Assembly (NCBI RefSeq): GCF_019636135.1
Contig: NZ_JAHBYD010000006.1
Location: 62,001-126,000, forward strand
Source of the DNA: Phenylobacterium sp.
Lineage (GTDB): Bacteria > Pseudomonadota > Alphaproteobacteria > Caulobacterales > Caulobacteraceae
Reading direction: 5' to 3'
DNA length: 64,000 bases
Part shown: positions 21,467 to 28,393 of the stretch, piece by piece
Position numbering within the stretch: the first letter of the stretch is position 1
Layout: each line of letters opens with the position of its first letter
Made by a program: the position numbers and the translations under genes
The notes under the pieces: model-generated
Databases searched by the model: none
Seen by the model: only the letters and a program-made list of their open reading frames with translations
Told to the model about the DNA's origin: nothing

Positions 21467-22573
21467 TCACATGGCCACCGCGAGGTGATAGCGGGTGGAT
21501 TTCAGTGCGCCGGTCTGCGTCAGCGCGCCCATCGCGACCAGTTCTTGCAGATCCCGGGTGGCGGTTGCGCGCGAAGTGTCGGTGATCGTGAGGTAGTTGG
21601 CGACGCTCAACCCGCCCTTGAAGCCGTCCGGCCCTTCACGGAACATGCGGGCGACGACCCGCTCCTGCCGCGTGTTGAGGCGGCCCCGGAAGCGGTCGTG
21701 GAACCTGGTCCTGGCGAGCAGGAAGTCGATGAGGGTCAGGCTGTAGTCCTGCGCGTCGAGCGCCATGCTCGCGAAATACGCCAGCCAGTCCGTGACCTCG
21801 TTGGCCTTGTTCGCGGCTTCCAGCGCATCGTAGTAGGCGGTGCGGCTGCGCTGGATGGTCTGCGACAGGGCGATGAGGCTGGGCTGGCCGATGGCCTGCG
21901 AGAGCGCCTTTTCGGCGATGCCGCGCGCAATGCGCCCGTTGCCGTCCTCGAACGGATGGATGGACACGAAATAGAGATGCGCCAGCCCTGCCCGCGTCAG
22001 TCCGGGCAAGGGCCGCACGCCATCCGGCGCGGTGTCGGCGCACCATGCCAGGAAGCGCGCCATTTCCGCAGGCATGGCGGCGGACGGCGGCGCTTCGAAA
22101 TGGACCTTCGGACGATGCAGCGGCCCGGACACCACTTGCATCGGGTCGTCATGCTCGCGATAGCGCCCCACGGCCGCCACGTCCTGCCGCCCGTTCATCA
22201 CCATGCGATGCCAATCGCACAGCGCCTGTTCGGTGAGGGGTTCGGCGAAGTCGCGATAGAGCGCCATCATCATTTCGGCGATGCCCCGCTCGGCGGGCGG
22301 GATGCGGCGATGGTCGGTCTCGAGCCCGAACTGACGGCGCAGGGAGGATTGCACGCTGTCGCGATTGAGCCGTTCCCCCTCGATCTCGGCGGTCTTGACG
22401 GCCTCGCCCGTCATCACGTCGATTGTGACGGTGGCGCGATCGTCATCACCGAGGTGCTTGACCGTGCCGATGACAACGCCGGATTGCCGCAGGAACCGCG
22501 CTTCGAGCGCGGCCAGGGCCGCGCTGTCCCACCGAAAATCCGGCCAATCCGACTGCTGCCAGTTCCATCTCAT
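21467..22573 (-). CDS. Fic family enzyme (DUF4172-Fic-winged helix) with inhibitory helix
   Basis: A 368-residue Fic protein, probably an AMP-transferase modifying a protein hydroxyl. The N-terminal ~85 residues match DUF4172 and include TAEIEG at 61-66, fitting the (S/T)xxxE(G/N) inhibitory-helix pattern, so activity should be auto-restrained. The catalytic loop HPFEDGNGR is complete at 206-214. The C-terminus (about 325-365, TDTSRATATRDLQELVAMGAL) reads as a winged helix-turn-helix, suggesting DNA binding and possibly autoregulation through the palindrome upstream of the gene. It converges on pleD. Confidence 0.9.
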   Translation of the reverse strand: MRWNWQQSDWPDFRWDSAALAALEARFLRQSGVVIGTVKHLGDDDRATVTIDVMTGEAVKTAEIEGERLNRDSVQSSLRRQFGLETDHRRIPPAERGIAEMMMALYRDFAEPLTEQALCDWHRMVMNGRQDVAAVGRYREHDDPMQVVSGPLHRPKVHFEAPPSAAMPAEMARFLAWCADTAPDGVRPLPGLTRAGLAHLYFVSIHPFEDGNGRIARGIAEKALSQAIGQPSLIALSQTIQRSRTAYYDALEAANKANEVTDWLAYFASMALDAQDYSLTLIDFLLARTRFHDRFRGRLNTRQERVVARMFREGPDGFKGGLSVANYLTITDTSRATATRDLQELVAMGALTQTGALKSTRYHLAVAM

Positions 22574-22590
22574 GCGTTACACTGCCGCCG

Positions 22591-22646
22591 TTTATGCCTC
22601 ATAAAGTCCCATAATTTGAGGTATAAATCCACTCCTTATAGCTCAT
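22591..22646 (-). promoter_or_regulatory. Candidate operator upstream of the Fic gene
   Basis: TTTATGCCTCATA (22591-22603) and TTTGAGGTATAAA (22615-22627) are inverted copies matching at 11 of 13 positions. A third related copy, TTATAGCTCAT, is at 22636-22646 in the same orientation as the first. The cluster lies 18-73 bp upstream of the Fic start and is AT-rich in a GC-rich genome, as expected for promoter and operator. Confidence 0.5.
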
Positions 22647-22710
22647 GGCGAGAGCAGCAGGCGCGCCACATGCGGCGTCGCTCGGCGAGAGCGGCCGTCA
22701 GAAACGCAAA

Positions 22711-22734
22711 ACGCCCGGCGGTGAGGCCGGGCGT
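22711..22734 (-). terminator. Intrinsic terminator of rpmG
   Basis: A 9-bp stem ACGCCCGGC/GCCGGGCGT with a 6-nt loop is followed on the minus strand by TTTTGCG, about 30 bp after the rpmG stop. Confidence 0.8.
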
Positions 22735-22762
22735 CTTCGGATCGGTCAATGCGTCGGCGTGA

Positions 22763-22930
22763 CTACTTGATCTTGCCTTCGCGGAATTCGACGTGCTTGC
22801 GCACGACGGGATCGTACTTCTTCAGCACGAGCTTGTCGGTCTTGGTGCGGGCGTTCTTCTTGGCCACGTAGAAGTAGCCGGTGTCCGCCGACGAGTTCAG
22901 GCGGATCTTGATGGAGGCGGGCTTCGCCAT
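22763..22930 (-). CDS. rpmG: 50S ribosomal protein L33
   Basis: A 55-residue basic ribosomal protein: [20 protein letters not shown], then [10 protein letters not shown] and [15 protein letters not shown], ending GKIK. This is the full L33 length and pattern of the proteobacterial, zinc-free form (no CxxC pairs). The ATG is preceded by GAGG and the gene ends before an intrinsic terminator. Confidence 0.96.
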   Translation of the reverse strand: MAKPASIKIRLNSSADTGYFYVAKKNARTKTDKLVLKKYDPVVRKHVEFREGKIK

Positions 22931-23040
22931 GGGTCTTGTCCTCGGGCGGGGCCAAACGGATACGCACCGCCGGCGGGTGTTTCTTCAGGAGGCGCGGAAA
23001 ATACGAATCCGCCGCCGGAAGTCAACCTCGCCCTTGCCGC

Positions 23041-23070
23041 CCTCCCTTTCCCGCAGGCGGGAAAGGGAGG
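23041..23070. terminator. Perfect palindrome directly after the Nudix stop codon
   Basis: CCTCCCTTTCCCGC and GCGGGAAAGGGAGG form a perfect 14-bp stem with a 2-nt centre, starting one base after the stop of the minus-strand Nudix gene. It is probably both a terminator and a member of the local palindromic repeat set. Confidence 0.6.
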
Positions 23071-23808
23071 CTACAGGTACGTCGGCCGCATGCCGCTCTC
23101 GCGGTCCTTGTAGCGCAGGAAGGGCTTCGGGCGGCTGGGGTCCTTCATCCGCTCGACGGTCTCCTTCAGCATCATGCGCGTGACGGTCGGTAGCGGCAGG
23201 CCCATGGCGTCGTCGAAGTCGACCCAGTCGATCTCCTCCAGTTCGCCGCAGTCGGGCTGGCGCTCCAGGCTGGTGAGGCGCTCGGCGTCGGCGGTCAGGA
23301 ACCAGGTGTCGAAGCGCTTGCCCACCGCCGGCGGCGTGATGGCGCGGGCCACCACGTCCATGGCGTCGAGGTCGGCCAGGAAGCCCTGGGCGACGAAGTC
23401 CTTCCACGGCCCTCCGGCCTTGGCGGCGCCCGGCCTGGCCAGCAGCAGGCCGGCTTCCTCCCAGGTCTCGCGCACGGCGGCCAGCGCCAGGGCGCGGCCG
23501 CGGCCGGCGGGCAGGTAGCGGTCGAAGAGGCCGCCGACGTCGGTCCGCAGGTCCGAGGCGAAGGGGGCGCGATAGTCGGCCCGGTCGATCCGGCCGCCCG
23601 GGAACACCCAGCGATCGGGCATGAAGCTGTGGCCGCCATGACGCTTGCCCATCAGCACGCGCGGCTTGGCGGCGTCACGGCGGATGATCATCACGGTGGC
23701 GGCGTTCTTCGGGCGCACGGCCCGCTGGCCGGGAACGCGCGGCGGGCCCTCGGGCTTCGGGGCGCCGTCCGGCGCAGGGGCCTTCGCGGGAACTTCGATC
23801 TTCGACAT
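23071..23808 (-). CDS. Nudix hydrolase
   Basis: A 245-residue Nudix-fold protein. The box is split: FPGGRID near residue 70, then an insertion of ~35 residues, then AAVRETWEEAGL carrying the metal-binding REUXEEXG core. This resembles the NUDT7/8/19-like subgroup, members of which hydrolyse CoA or acyl-CoA diphosphates. The N-terminal ~30 residues are a Pro/Ala-rich tail. It lies 57 bp downstream of rnr on the same strand and may be co-transcribed with it. Confidence 0.88.
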   Translation of the reverse strand: MSKIEVPAKAPAPDGAPKPEGPPRVPGQRAVRPKNAATVMIIRRDAAKPRVLMGKRHGGHSFMPDRWVFPGGRIDRADYRAPFASDLRTDVGGLFDRYLPAGRGRALALAAVRETWEEAGLLLARPGAAKAGGPWKDFVAQGFLADLDAMDVVARAITPPAVGKRFDTWFLTADAERLTSLERQPDCGELEEIDWVDFDDAMGLPLPTVTRMMLKETVERMKDPSRPKPFLRYKDRESGMRPTYL

Positions 23809-23865
23809 GAAACAACTGTATGACCTCGCCGGAGCCCGAGGAAAGGGCGCCGTGGCGGAAGGCCG

Positions 23866-26184
23866 CTACCGCCGCTTGCCGCCCATCTTCTTCTTGCGGC
23901 CGGTGCGGATGCCGGGCGGGCGGCCGCTGGCCGGTTTGGGCGGCCCGCGCCTGGGGCCCCGGTCGAATCCCCGGTCGCCGCGCTCGCGCATGCCGAGGCG
24001 GGGCCGCGGCATCGAGGCGTCGGCCGGCGCGGGGTCGCTCAGCATCTCGAACAGCAGGCCGCCGGTGATCGGCGTGGCTTCCTCCAGCCGCACCTGCACG
24101 GTCATGCCCAGCGGCCAGCGCGCGCCGGAGCGCTCGCCCACCAGCGAATGGGTGCGATCGTCGTGGACGAAGTACTCGCCGCCCAGCCTGGAGATCGGCA
24201 CGAGGCCGTCCGCGCCGGTGTCGGCCAGCCGCACGAAGAGGCCGAAGCGGGTGACGCCGGTGATCTTGCCGGCGAACTCGGCGCCGACCCGGTCCGACAG
24301 GAAGGCGGCCACGTAGCGGTCCATGGCGTCGCGCTCGGCCGCCATGGCGCGGCGCTCGGCGTGGGTGATCAGTTCCGCGGTGTCCTTCATCTTCGAGATG
24401 TCCCAGTCGGACAGCCCGTCCGAGCCCAGCCCCAGCGCGGTGATCAGCGCACGATGCACGATCAGGTCGGCGTAGCGGCGGATGGGCGAGGTGAAGTGGG
24501 CGTACTTCGCCAGGTTCAGGCCGTAGTGGCCGATGTTCTCGGTGGAGTAGACCGCCTGCATCTGGGTGCGCAGGACCACCTCGTTGACGATGTCGGCGTG
24601 GGGACCGCCGCGGGTCTCGTCCAGCAGCCTGTTGAAGCGCTCGGTGCGCGGCGCCTCGCCCTTGGTCCACGGCAGGCCCATCGAGCCCAGGAAGTCGGCG
24701 AGGGCCTGGATCTTCTCCGGGCTGGGCTGGTCGTGGATGCGGTAGATCAGCGGCGTCTTCTTCTGCTCCAGCGTCTCGGCGGCGCAGACGTTCGCCTGGA
24801 TCATGAACTCCTCGATCAGCTTGTGGGCTTCGAGGCTGGCGCGCGGCGTGATGGCGGCGATCTCGCCGTCGGCGATGGCGATCTTGCGTTCGGCGCTCTC
24901 GATGGCCAGCGGCGAGCGGGCGTCGCGGCCCGTCTTCAGGCAAGCGTAGGCGGCCCAGAGCGGCTTCAGCACCGGCTCCAGCAGGGGGCCGGACTTGTCG
25001 TCGGGTTGGCCGTCGACGGCGGCCTGGGCCTGCTCGTAGCTGAGCTTGGCGGCCGAGCGCATCAGGCCGCGGACGAACCTGTGGCTGCGCTTGCGCCCGT
25101 CGGCGCCGAACACCATCCGCACGGCCAGGCAGGCGCGGTTCTCGCCCTCGCGCAAGGAGCACAGGCCGTTCGACAGCCGCTCGGGCAGCATCGGCTCGAC
25201 GCGGTCGGGGAAGTAGACGCTGTTGCCCTTGTCGCGGGCGATGCGGTCCAGCTCGGAGTTCGGGCGCACGTAGGCGGCCACGTCGGCGATGGCGACCCAG
25301 CAGACCCAGCCGCCCGGGTTCTTCGGATCGTCGTCCGGGTGGGCGTAGACCGCGTCGTCGTGGTCGCGGGCGTCCACGGGATCGATGGTGACCAGCGGCA
25401 GGTCGCGCAGGTCCTCGCGGCCGGCCAGCGTCGGCTCCTGCGCCGCTTCGGCCTCGGTTTCGGCGGCCTCGGAGAAGCCGGTCGGGATGCCGTGGGCGTG
25501 GATGGCGATCAGGGAATAGGCGCGCGGATCGTCCTCCTTCCCGACGATCTCCAGCAGCTTGCCGCGCTTGGGTCCATAGCGGGGGCCGTGCGGCTCGATC
25601 TGCGCCACCACGAGGTCGCCGTCGCGGACGTCCTCGCCCTCGGGCAGCAGCAGGGTGTCCTTCGAGCGGCGGTCGACGGGCTCGACGCGGACCTCGCGCC
25701 GCGCCTTGCGGACCACGCCCAGGATGCGGTGCGCGCTCTGGCCGAGGCGCTTGATGAGGCGGGCCTCGAACTCGCCGCTCTCCAGCTTCACGAAGCGCAC
25801 CAGCACGCGGTCGCCCAGGCCGGGCGCGCCGGCCTTCGGGTCGCTGTTGGGCGAAAGCGCCACCAGCGGGGCGTCCTCGCCGCGGGTGAGGCGGACCAGG
25901 AGATCGCCATCGGCGTCGCGCTCCACCACGTCGGCCACGCCCACCTCGGGCAGGGCGCCGGCCTCGGCGAAGCCGCGGCGGCCGCGCTTGCCCAGCGCGC
26001 CGTCGGCTTCCAGGGCGTTCAGCATGTGGCGCAGCGCCCGGCGATCCTCGCCCTTCAGGCCGAAGGCGCGGGCGACGGCGGCCTTGTCGGTCTCGCCGCT
26101 CTCGCGGATGAACTTCAGGAGGGTGTCGCGGTCGGGAAGGCCTTTCGCAAAGCGGGCGGACTTCGGAATCTTGGGTCGGGCCAT
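23866..26184 (-). CDS. rnr: Ribonuclease R
   Basis: A 772-residue 3'-5' exoribonuclease of the RNB family, degrading structured RNA. It has an N-terminal winged-helix region (about 15-75), cold-shock domains, the RNB catalytic motif DPVDARDHDDAVYA with its metal-binding aspartates, and an S1 domain near the C-terminus (ITGVTRFGLFVRL). The tail is rich in Arg, Gly and Pro and ends in lysines, which is common in this family. Confidence 0.95.
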   Translation of the reverse strand: MARPKIPKSARFAKGLPDRDTLLKFIRESGETDKAAVARAFGLKGEDRRALRHMLNALEADGALGKRGRRGFAEAGALPEVGVADVVERDADGDLLVRLTRGEDAPLVALSPNSDPKAGAPGLGDRVLVRFVKLESGEFEARLIKRLGQSAHRILGVVRKARREVRVEPVDRRSKDTLLLPEGEDVRDGDLVVAQIEPHGPRYGPKRGKLLEIVGKEDDPRAYSLIAIHAHGIPTGFSEAAETEAEAAQEPTLAGREDLRDLPLVTIDPVDARDHDDAVYAHPDDDPKNPGGWVCWVAIADVAAYVRPNSELDRIARDKGNSVYFPDRVEPMLPERLSNGLCSLREGENRACLAVRMVFGADGRKRSHRFVRGLMRSAAKLSYEQAQAAVDGQPDDKSGPLLEPVLKPLWAAYACLKTGRDARSPLAIESAERKIAIADGEIAAITPRASLEAHKLIEEFMIQANVCAAETLEQKKTPLIYRIHDQPSPEKIQALADFLGSMGLPWTKGEAPRTERFNRLLDETRGGPHADIVNEVVLRTQMQAVYSTENIGHYGLNLAKYAHFTSPIRRYADLIVHRALITALGLGSDGLSDWDISKMKDTAELITHAERRAMAAERDAMDRYVAAFLSDRVGAEFAGKITGVTRFGLFVRLADTGADGLVPISRLGGEYFVHDDRTHSLVGERSGARWPLGMTVQVRLEEATPITGGLLFEMLSDPAPADASMPRPRLGMRERGDRGFDRGPRRGPPKPASGRPPGIRTGRKKKMGGKRR

Positions 26185-26227
26185 CGGGCGTGCTTTAGCA
26201 TCTTTGCCGAGGCGGGAGGGCCAGAAG

Positions 26228-27382
26228 ATGCTGACCGGGACACACAGGTTTCCGCGCCAGGACCAGATCGCCTACGGCCGCCCGGCCGCCGAGGTGGTGC
26301 GCGAACTCGCCAGGGCCTGGGGCTGCTCGCGGCTGCTGGTGACGACGACACGTTCGCTGGCGGGCGGCCTGGCGGCGGACTTCGCGCGCGGCCTCGGCGA
26401 CCTCTCCGTCGGCGTGTTCTCCGAGATCGGCGCGCACTCGCCGCGCGAGGGCGTTATCGCGGGCGCCGCCGAGGCGCGGCGCGCGGAGGCCGACCTGCTC
26501 GTGGCCCTGGGCGGCGGCTCGGTGATCGATGCGACGAAGGTGATCCAGCTCGCGCTCTGGGCCGGCCTGACCGAGCCCGGGCAGCTCGACGCCTACCGCG
26601 CCGCGCGCGGGCCGGGGCGCACCGACGTGAGCAGGGTCCCGGCGGGCGTGCGCATGATCGCCGTGCCGACCACGCTGTCGGCGGCGGAGTTCACGGCCTT
26701 CGCCGGCGTCACCGACGTCGCGAACCGGTCGAAGGAGGGATATGGCCACCCGCTGCTGGCCCCGCGCGCCGTCGTGCTCGATCCGGAGGCGACGCGCGCG
26801 ACGCCGCTCCAGCTCTGGTTCTCGACGGGGATGAAGGCCGTGGACCACGCCTGCGAGCAGCTCTGCAATCCTCAGCGCGCGCCCTATGCCGACGCCCTGG
26901 CGCTGGACGGCCTGCGCCGTCTCGCCCGCGGCCTGGCCGCCACGAAGGCCGATCCGAACGACATGGGCGCCCGGCTCGAATGCCAGTTCGGCATGTGGCT
27001 GGCGATCAGCGGCGTGGGCTCGGGGCGCGGCATGGGCCCCAGCCACGCCATCGGCCACACCCTGGGCGGGACCTACGGGGTGCCCCATGGGATCACGTCG
27101 TGCGTGATCCTGCCGGCGGTGCTGGCCTGGACCGGGCAGGGCGGCTCGCCGCAGCACGCCCTGATCGCCGAAGCCCTGGGGGCGCCCAGCGCCGCCGAAG
27201 GCGTCCGCCGCCTCGTGACCGACCTGGGCCTGCCCGCGGACCTGAAGAGCGTCGGCGTCGGCCGCGAGGCGTTCCAGGCCATCGCCGAGCATACGATGCA
27301 CGACGCCGGCGTCCGGACCAGCCCGCGCCCGGTCGCCGGCCCGGCGGACCTGGTGGAGATCCTGGAACTGGCGGCGGGCTAA
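26228..27382 (+). CDS. Iron-containing alcohol dehydrogenase / maleylacetate reductase-like protein
   Basis: A 384-residue group III dehydrogenase-fold protein. The NAD(P) site is LVALGGGSVIDATKV, followed by IAVPTTLSAAEFTAFAGVTD. The C-terminal metal-ligand histidines appear in MKAVDHACEQ and in GPSHAIGHTLGGTYGVPHG. The TTLSAAEFT segment resembles maleylacetate reductases more than glycerol or butanol dehydrogenases, but no aromatic-degradation genes are nearby, so the substrate is open. The ATG is preceded by GGGAGG. Confidence 0.85.
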   Translation: MLTGTHRFPRQDQIAYGRPAAEVVRELARAWGCSRLLVTTTRSLAGGLAADFARGLGDLSVGVFSEIGAHSPREGVIAGAAEARRAEADLLVALGGGSVIDATKVIQLALWAGLTEPGQLDAYRAARGPGRTDVSRVPAGVRMIAVPTTLSAAEFTAFAGVTDVANRSKEGYGHPLLAPRAVVLDPEATRATPLQLWFSTGMKAVDHACEQLCNPQRAPYADALALDGLRRLARGLAATKADPNDMGARLECQFGMWLAISGVGSGRGMGPSHAIGHTLGGTYGVPHGITSCVILPAVLAWTGQGGSPQHALIAEALGAPSAAEGVRRLVTDLGLPADLKSVGVGREAFQAIAEHTMHDAGVRTSPRPVAGPADLVEILELAAG

Positions 27383-27397
27383 CGGACCCACCTCTCT

Positions 27398-27434
27398 GAA
27401 CGTCATGGCCGAGCCTGTCCCGGCCATGACGTTC
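27398..27434. terminator. Bidirectional terminator between converging genes
   Basis: A perfect 14-bp stem GAACGTCATGGCCG/CGGCCATGACGTTC with a 9-nt loop lies between the dehydrogenase and the alpha/beta hydrolase. A related but broken half (GGAACGTCATGCCC) is at 7901-7914, hinting at a repeat family. Confidence 0.65.
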
Positions 27435-27449
27435 CGGGAGGGAAGGGGG

Positions 27450-28247
27450 CTAGCGCGTCAGGAAGTCGATGATCGCCGGGTAGGCGGCGCGGTCCTGGAG
27501 CATGAAGAGGTGGCCGCCCTCGAACCAGTGGAGCTCGGCGCCGGGGATGCGGGCCGCCATCCGCTCCTGGGTAGCGGGGAGCGCGATGCCGTCGTAGCGG
27601 CCGGCGGCGATCATCGTGGGGCAGGCGATCCGGCCCAGGCGATCCCAGGTGTCGTGGTGCGAACGGGCCTCGAGCTGGTTCCACGCGCCCTCGGCCTGGC
27701 CGGGTTCGCCGGCGTAGGGATCGGCCGCCGCCAACTGCACGAAGCGCTCGTAGTCCTCCGGGTTCGCGGCCTGCCAGGCCGCGTCTCGGCGCGTGTCGCT
27801 GACCGGCATCAGGAAGCGGGCGCGTTCCTCGCCCTTCAGGTGGTCGATCTCGTGGAATGGGTAGGACGCGCCGCCCGCGCCGCCCGGCGAGGTGCAGGCC
27901 AGCACCAGCCGCTTCACCCGCTGCGGATGCCGCAACACCAACTCCTGCGCCACCATCCCGCCGAACGAGACGCCGACCACCAGGGCCGCGTCCCAGCCCT
28001 GGTCCGCCATCAGCGCCGCCGCATCGTCGGCGTACTGGGCCATCGAGTACGGGCCGTCCGGCTTGCTGGTGCGCCCCAGGCCCCGCTGGTCGTAGGCCAG
28101 GAGGTCGAACGTGCGGGCGAGCGGCGAGGCGAAGACGTTGGGCTGCACCCTGAGGTCGCCGCCCGTGCCCGAGATGAACAGCAGCGGCGGCCCCGCGCCG
28201 GCGCGCTCGTAGTAGAGGTCGAGGCCGTTGATCTGCGCTGTCGGCAC
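27450..28247 (-). CDS. Alpha/beta hydrolase
   Basis: A 265-residue alpha/beta-hydrolase-fold enzyme. It has an oxyanion strand with LLFISGTGGD, AYDQRGLGRTSKP, the nucleophile elbow GVSFGGM (Ser), an acid in AGRYDGIA and the terminal His in FEGGHLFM, so the triad is complete. It resembles esterases and 3-oxoadipate enol-lactonase-like proteins; the substrate is unknown. The GTG start is preceded by GGGAGG; longer upstream frames run into an intergenic repeat. Confidence 0.88.
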   Translation of the reverse strand: MPTAQINGLDLYYERAGAGPPLLFISGTGGDLRVQPNVFASPLARTFDLLAYDQRGLGRTSKPDGPYSMAQYADDAAALMADQGWDAALVVGVSFGGMVAQELVLRHPQRVKRLVLACTSPGGAGGASYPFHEIDHLKGEERARFLMPVSDTRRDAAWQAANPEDYERFVQLAAADPYAGEPGQAEGAWNQLEARSHHDTWDRLGRIACPTMIAAGRYDGIALPATQERMAARIPGAELHWFEGGHLFMLQDRAAYPAIIDFLTR

Positions 28248-28262
28248 GCGAACCCTCCCAAC

Positions 28263-28383
28263 CCGCTCATCCCCGCGAATGCGGGGACCTAGGCTTGCTT
28301 CCGACGAAGCTAGCCACAGGCCGCGTGGGACGGAAGGTCGTCCGCAAAGAGAAGTCTGGGTCCCCGCATTCGCGGGGATGAGC
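28263..28383. repeat. Intergenic inverted repeat with CCCCGCGAATGCGGGG arms
   Basis: The arm CGCTCATCCCCGCGAATGCG... at 28263-28288 is inverted at about 28358-28383. Each arm is internally palindromic (CCCCGCGAATGCGGGG). The enclosed ~70 bp shows no gene. It lies between topA and the hydrolase, both on the minus strand. It is a dispersed repeat, not a CRISPR, because there are only two inverted copies. Confidence 0.75.
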
Positions 28384-28393
28384 GGAAGAGGGG

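Noticed and set aside
24148..27399. A 1083-codon plus-strand frame opposite rnr
   Set aside because: Same cause: antisense to ribonuclease R codons, low-complexity composition, continuing out of frame into the dehydrogenase gene.
28263..28383. Repeated CCCCGCGAATGCGGGG units, CRISPR-like at first sight
   Set aside because: Only two copies, in inverted orientation and ~70 bp apart, with no regular spacers and no cas genes anywhere in the window.
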